Assembly (NCBI GenBank): GCA_963556145.1
Contig: OY744462.1
Span: forward strand, 2,418,001 to 2,482,000
From: Hygrocybe punicea
Taxonomy: Eukaryota > Basidiomycota > Agaricomycetes > Agaricales > Hygrophoraceae
Direction: 5' to 3'
Length of the DNA stretch: 64,000 bases
The translations under genes and the position numbers were made by a program. The stretch's first letter is position 1. Each line of letters begins with the position of its first letter. This document shows, in pieces, positions 59,044 to 64,000 of the stretch. The notes under the pieces were generated by a model that was given only the letters and a program-made list of their open reading frames with translations, ran no database searches and was not told where the DNA came from.

Positions 59044-60058
59044 ATGTCGACCAAAGTAAAGCGAACGTACGGCTCTCGTCCCAACAGGCTATCAGTACCA
59101 TATTCATCCCCATCCTCCTCTCCGGTCTCGCAAGCGAAACGAAAGCTGCCTCTGGACGACATCACTTCATCCAACAACATCCCCCCACCCCCGAAACGCG
59201 TCAAGCCATCCGAAACATCACAGAAATCCAAGAAAAAGAAATACACGCAGCTGCATTTCTGCGTGGACACATCCATTCTGCGGACGTGCCCATTCTGTGA
59301 TTTGTCGTACACCAAGGGTGCCCCAGACGACGAGATCTTGCACAGGACACACTGCGCAAGGGTACAGAGGGGTATGGAATGGGGGAGGGAGGAGGAGAGG
59401 GAGAAAGCCAAGGCGGGCGTGCTGGAGGTGGCGAGCAGTGTGCGGTTGAAAGACGGGAGTAAAGGTCGCATTGTGTCTTTCAGAGCGGATGTCGGCGGTA
59501 AAATTGGGTCAAAGGTATTTCCTCCCTCCTGAATTTATCTAGAGCAGTGGAAGTAATCAGTCTTTGCGTTAGTTCACGACCCTACTTGAAACTATCAATC
59601 TGGCCTTATCTTCACCGCCACTCACAACCTCAGCCTTGCAAGCCTCCAAGGCATACTTGTTCCTCATCCCAACTACTTCAACAACGGCCTCGCGCGAGAA
59701 GATCGTCGGATGTGTAATTGCTCAACGAATATCGACCGCAATGGCCATCGCCACACCAGCAGATCCAGACACGGAGAACATGTCCAGATCCCTAATCACC
59801 GTTGACCCAACTACATCACTGTTCGTCGACGCCACACCACTGCCTACCCCTTTGGGAATACCCCGAATGTTCGTGCCCCTAACACACCGGCGCTGTGGGA
59901 TAGCGACACATCTGCTTTCTGCTGTGGCTGCGACATTCATCCATGGTTGCCCGTTGGACGCCAGGCAGGGGCAGGTTGCCTTTACGCAGCCGACGGGGGC
60001 CGGTGCTGCTGTGATGAGAGAATGGGGTGGGGGCGGGGTCAGAGTGTACGAAGGGTAG
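59044..60058 (+). CDS. ECO1: Eco1/Ctf7 cohesin acetyltransferase
   Basis: This enzyme acetylates Smc3 in S phase to establish sister-chromatid cohesion. Exons 59044-59514 and 59573-60058 give 318 residues. The N-terminus (MSTKVKRTYGSRPNRLSVPY) is basic and disordered, possibly a PCNA-binding region. The C2H2 finger is complete (QLHFCVDTSILRTCPFCDLS and the HRTHCARVQRGMEW end). The GNAT domain has FLFLIP-type strand AYLFLIPTTSTTASREKIVG, then GCVIAQRISTA, the acetyl-CoA loop RRCGIATHLLSAVAATFIHG, and the Eco1-specific CPLDARQGQVAFTQPTGAGA with VMREWGGGGVRVYEG. Compared with yeast Eco1 it has a longer variable loop (TPADPDTENMSRSLITVDPT). A short ATG frame at about 59006 just upstream (MKT then GTGAGT) was not used. 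Confidence 0.93.
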
Positions 60059-60114
60059 CGAGGACAGGAGTAGCACACGTGGTTGTTGTACCTGATCGGA
60101 ATCCACTCAGCGAC

Positions 60115-60163
60115 GTTCATCAGACTCGTTCATCAGCGTTCATCAAATATTCATCGTTCATCA
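60115..60163. repeat. GTTCATCA repeated four times
   Basis: Exact copies at 60115-60122, 60128-60135, 60138-60145 and 60156-60163, unevenly spaced, within the gap between ECO1 and the next plus-strand gene. Confidence 0.7.
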
Positions 60164-60296
60164 ACCACGCTTTCCCACAAACAATCTTCTACGTAAAAAT
60201 ATTCCGGTGGGAAACGAAATGCTCAGCCTTTTTTATGCCCCTAAGCTCTCCACCATCGTCGCCATCTCGTAGCCTTGCGACCCTGGCGAACGCCGT

Positions 60297-63260
60297 ATGA
60301 TCAGCAAGCCTCCTCTTTCTTTATCCACACTCCATGGTATCAGCAGTCATCCAGCGCAGAACAGCCCCGAATTCCGACACCCCCTGGTTGCGGTGCTACC
60401 AGCGTGCTCACACACCTGTCAGGACAGCCTACTGGCATCCTCCTGTGTAGATCTCATAGCACCCAACTCTCATGATCCAACTACTTCTAGCCCTACAACA
60501 ATACTTCATTCCAATATCGGCGCTGAATGCGCTCATACCGGCAGTCGGGAGCCAATCCGACCCATGCATACTACTCATGACCCGCCCCCAGACATGCCCG
60601 AATTCCAGCCTTCGCTTGATGGCAAGGGCCTCAGCTCCCCCTCTGCCCCTCTATCCAGCGTCGACTCTGAATCCGGGTCACAGTCTCCATTGGCCTCCAA
60701 CATGAGTGACGACGATAAAGTCACCAGCGACGACGAGTGCGAGCGCGAAACTGGATACTCCCCCCTCACATTCGCCACACATGAGCTCGACGATGAGGAA
60801 GTCGAGAGTTATTGGGTCAGTCATGGGCGGCCGGACCACTACTCGCCGCTCACCTTCGCCATGCCAGACCTTGACTGCGAGGACTGCGAGGATGAGGCGT
60901 TGGGTCTTGTGTTCCGACGTGGGGTCAGCTGGCCGATAGTCGTACCTGGAGCTATCCCTAGCAGTGCCGGTGATATCGCGGGTGAGGAGAGGAGGGATGG
61001 GAAATACCCTCCAACGGTGCTCGAGAGGCGAAGCAGAAGCATGAGCGACATCCATGGCGGCCTACCTGCGGCTGACTCGAGTGGAACCGCACCAATAATT
61101 GAGCGGCTCAGCAAGATCAATTGGGCGGCGATGGAGCCCCAAGCTCAACGTCAGATCGAGGGCCAAGCCTGGGATCTTGGCTATATTCTCGGCGGCCAGG
61201 TCGACCCTGGGGGCTCCAGACGCTCACTCGATGGCGTGCAGCAGCCTGCGACGCTGCAGGAAACTGGTTATTTGCTTTCCTTGAGGCGGAAGTGGGCAGG
61301 GGCCGCCCGGCCTCCGAGTTCCATTGCTTCAAACGAGGGCGACTCTTTTACGAGAAATCTGGAAATCTGGGATCCTGAGTATGACGCTCGGAAGGACTAC
61401 TGGACGATCAGGAGGGTGGAAGACGCCCCTTCGGTCACTTCGGCCGGGTCAAACACTGCGCTGACGTGTTCGAACGAGAACAAGGGCCGAATTGCGCGGG
61501 GAAAAGGCAAAGGGAAAGAAAAACATGCTGTAAATCGGGGAATAATTCCGGGGACGCATGAGCTTTGGCAGTGCGGATTTGTGGGGATGTTCAAGGTGGA
61601 GAGGCTTATGTATACCCGTCAGCGCAACCCTTTACCCGATTCTTGACGCTTGGACTGATCTATTGTCTGGTGATTGTTAGCGAAATCGTCGAAATCGCCT
61701 CACCGGCGTCTACATCTACGCCGTATCGCCGATTCGTCTTCGAATGGCATGGCGAATGGGGGACCCAGCATGATCATCCACAAACACTCTCGCTCCATGG
61801 CATTCTCAATTGTCAGAGCCTCCAAATTCACAGGAAATGAAAGGTTGGGGACAGGTATACTGCTTGCCCCAAGGAGAGTGCAAGAAAGTTACACCACCAC
61901 TAAAGTTACTTCCAAGTTGGCCACTTACGGCTTGTTGGAAGATGAAAAGCGGCGCAGCCGTGGGGACGGCAGGCGTAAGACTTCCCGTGTTCGTCGCAGT
62001 GACAAGGGTAAGAAAAAGGCCGTAGCCGAAGTCGACCCTACGAACCCCAAGAAAACCGAAAGAGTCGGAAGCGAGTTCAGAAGTGAGCTGAAGGCGAAGG
62101 GTATCGTCATAACGGACTCGGTGGATCCTTCCTCCTCAAAGTCCACCCATCCCGTGCATCCCGAAAGCACCGATGCTTTGTCATCTTTGCCTGGTGCGAC
62201 CGATCATAGTGCTGTACGTAACACGCCGACGGACAGTCTGCATGAAGGAGTAGAGTCCATATCAGATCACTCCACGGTTCGGTCTCTTCATGCATATGGA
62301 CGCCCGCCCCTCAAACGCGACGATTCTCCGGACTCCATTCGCAAAACTGCAGCCTATCAAGGCCATCACGGGGCTAAACCGGACTCCGGCACATCCTCAT
62401 TCTTCAGACGTTTCCTCCGCACACCCCCTCGTTTGACTCAAGTGGGTCAGAAATCATTTGCCCTTGGTGGGGATTACAATCCCCCTTGGCTGGCGTTGGC
62501 TACACGATCAAAGCTGGAAGAGGTGGATAGAGTGATGGAGAATCTCCATCATACGTTCATGGGAATCGGGTTGGTTGCCCTTCCGAAGCCGAAACCGAAA
62601 AAGAGACATTCTAATGCAAGTGCAGCTATATTTGAGCATCTGTCGGACGACACGCTGTACATGTTGCTACCAATGTGGCCCGCTGATACCCGACCCCGTG
62701 CTTCGGACGCCAGACCCAATGGAGCAGGGGCGTCGAAGCAGATACCAGCATTAGAGGACCGCTGCTACTTGCTCGTCTACTACGTGCCGTTCTTCGACAG
62801 GTCCAATGCATCGAAAAAGCGAACGCGGACAACACCGACTTCCCCTAGGGAGTCCACAACGTCAACCAAAGACCACAACATCTTCTTGACTGAGTTCCGC
62901 GTCTGCGCGTGCGTTGTTAGCTACACAGAATTGCTTGGTTCCGGTGTGCGGTTGTCCAGCGAGGGGCTCGTGGTGAGCGGCCACTCGTGTGACGCGATCA
63001 AGTTCACTTCGGACCCTCCCTGTGGATTCACCGATCCCCACGGTGCGGTGATTGGGGTGTATCACGGGAAGGAACGCGGGGTGGAATTCGTGCCGGAGGG
63101 TATTTTGAAGCTGGGGCTGTGTCAGGAATTGCCTTCCGGACCGCCGTCGCAGAATCCGTTTGAGATGATTGAAGACACTGAGCTGAGTACTATGGGTAGG
63201 GCTGTAGTGGAGATGGTATGGGCGGGCTGTATGGCGCTCTCGAGTTTCGGGCCCCCTTGA
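60297..63260 (+). CDS. large unrecognised protein, 966 residues (two exons)
   Basis: Two long frames in the same phase are separated by TGA codons at 61644 and 61671. A 63-nt intron (61618-61680: donor GTCAGC, branch-like CTGAT, acceptor TTAG) removes both stops and keeps phase. Exons 60297-61617 and 61681-63260 total 2,901 nt. The first half is acidic and Ser-rich, with an internal repeat (TGYSPLTFATHELDD; DHYSPLTFAMPDLDC) and IERLSKINWAAMEPQAQRQI. The second half has a basic stretch (RRKTSRVRRSDKGKKKAV), a folded-looking core (FALGGDYNPPWLALATRSKL, LSDDTLYMLLPMWPADTRP, RCYLLVYYVPFF) and a Gly/Ser-rich end with FVPEGILKLGLCQELPSGPP. No known domain recognised. Two separate genes remain possible. 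Confidence 0.6.
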
Positions 63261-63774
63261 AATATTGATTCCCTTTCGTTGATCCATGCCACGATGCATT
63301 CATTCTATTTTCTACTTCATTGATTTTCGCCGTACATAACATTTTGGATTTTGACCCTAATAAATACCATGCAATGCTGTGCTTGCGTTTCAGAGCGTAT
63401 GTACATGTCTTCAATAACACCTAGATTATTAAACGAAGTACCTTGTTGTGAGCAATGAGAGTTGGGGACGATGAGAATGGCACAGTTTCAAACGATCAAA
63501 TGTTTCATAACATAAACATGGTGCTGTTGGGGAAAAACTGCAAGGCTAGTATCAAGCGGTCTGCAGACCTGAAATACAACGTGGAAATTTCGTACGTTAC
63601 TAATTCTTCGGTGGGTAGAAACCGGGTCCTACATAAGGACAAAAAAGTTACTATCATTCCGAAGCGACACTAACCAAAGGCTTACAGCTGTCTGGGGCTG
63701 GTAAGGCTGTCCCTGGTCATGGAATTATCTGTCGGAGGAGACGGTAAGATATCGACACTGACTGGACTGTAGGC
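63261..63774. other. convergent 3' region
   Basis: A 72-codon plus-strand frame (63455-63673) is present but has no recognisable similarity and lies in the 3' flank of two converging genes; not called. Confidence 0.35.
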
Positions 63775-64000
63775 CTACTCAGGATCTGCAATATTCGGCG
63801 TGCCTCCATAAATGTACCGGTTGGGACTATAGTTGGAACTACAGTGGACAGCTTGATTGTCATCAAACCCAGGCGCAGGCTCGCTACCCATCCAGGGTTG
63901 CTGGTGGTAGTTATCGTGTCCCATTATTTGCGTGGCTGTGTATGGAGATTCTGCTGGACGGTCTTGTCTGTAACCTTGGGTCATCGAGATCCCTTGGGGG
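63775..64000 (-). CDS. 3' end of a gene leaving the right edge
   Basis: The minus strand is open from the window edge to a TAG at 63775-63777, reading PQGISMTQGYRQDRPAESPY and on to GGTPNIADPE. Composition (Tyr, Asn, Gln, Pro) suits the disordered tail of a regulatory protein such as a transcription factor, but no domain lies within the window. The 5' part is missing. Confidence 0.45.
   Translation of the reverse strand, partial: PQGISMTQGYRQDRPAESPYTATQIMGHDNYHQQPWMGSEPAPGFDDNQAVHCSSNYSPNRYIYGGTPNIADPE

Noticed and set aside
61644..61673. TGA as a selenocysteine or readthrough codon between the two long frames
   Set aside because: A normal 63-nt intron removes both TGA codons and keeps phase; fungi of this group are not known to use selenocysteine.
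63455..63673. 72-codon plus-strand frame near the right end
   Set aside because: Lies in the 3' flank of two converging genes, no similarity recognised, no upstream promoter-like element.
1..64000. CRISPR arrays, insertion sequences, operons or phage genes
   Set aside because: The window is eukaryotic; no regularly spaced repeats, transposase or reverse transcriptase motifs were seen.

Overview
The window is nuclear DNA of a filamentous basidiomycete, most likely an Agaricomycete. The evidence is dense protein-coding genes on both strands, many introns of about 48-75 nt with GT/AG ends, very small exons, and a gene set typical of mushroom-forming fungi (type II membrane GH5 exo-beta-1,3-glucanase, SOG2, KNR4, Eco1, CCxxGxxC secreted proteins). 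There are no prokaryotic operons, no CRISPR and no intact transposon.

Layout. 0-5.4 kb: the 5' part of NOT4 (RING-RRM-C3H1 ubiquitin ligase), PDCD5, a GPI-type protein with two cupredoxin domains, and a Cys-rich secreted protein (copy A). 5.9-11.6 kb: two paralogous T5orf172/GIY-YIG-like genes on the minus strand, flanking a 2.45-kb gene-poor block that looks like decayed sequence. 12-20.4 kb: neuroguidin/LCP5, a CHY zinc-finger protein, PAN2, and copy B of the Cys-rich protein. 21-30 kb: MOT1, head-to-head with a KDM8/JMJD5-like JmjC protein, then a doubtful small gene. 30.7-38.1 kb: SOG2, a Vac1/Pep7 FYVE protein, twinfilin. 38.2-46.8 kb: 3-oxoacid CoA-transferase, KNR4/SMI1, an MSC7-type aldehyde dehydrogenase, an unrecognised small membrane protein. 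47.4-58.4 kb: an unusual AGC-like kinase, EAF1/VID21 (NuA4 scaffold), a probable mitochondrial ATPase inhibitor, GH5 exo-glucanase. 59-64 kb: ECO1, a 966-residue unrecognised protein rebuilt across one intron, and the 3' end of a gene leaving the right edge.

Functional themes. mRNA deadenylation (NOT4, PAN2), chromatin and transcription (MOT1, JmjC protein, EAF1, ECO1), cell wall and polarity (SOG2, KNR4, GH5, secreted Cys-rich and cupredoxin proteins), and membrane traffic and actin (VAC1, twinfilin). These look like ordinary neighbours, not a co-regulated cluster. The least explained items are the two paralogous pairs (T5orf172 and CCxxGxxC), the kinase with a long activation-loop insertion, the 966-residue protein, and a 16-bp palindrome in the MOT1/JmjC promoter. 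All calls rest on reading the translated sequence; splice sites were placed by hand.
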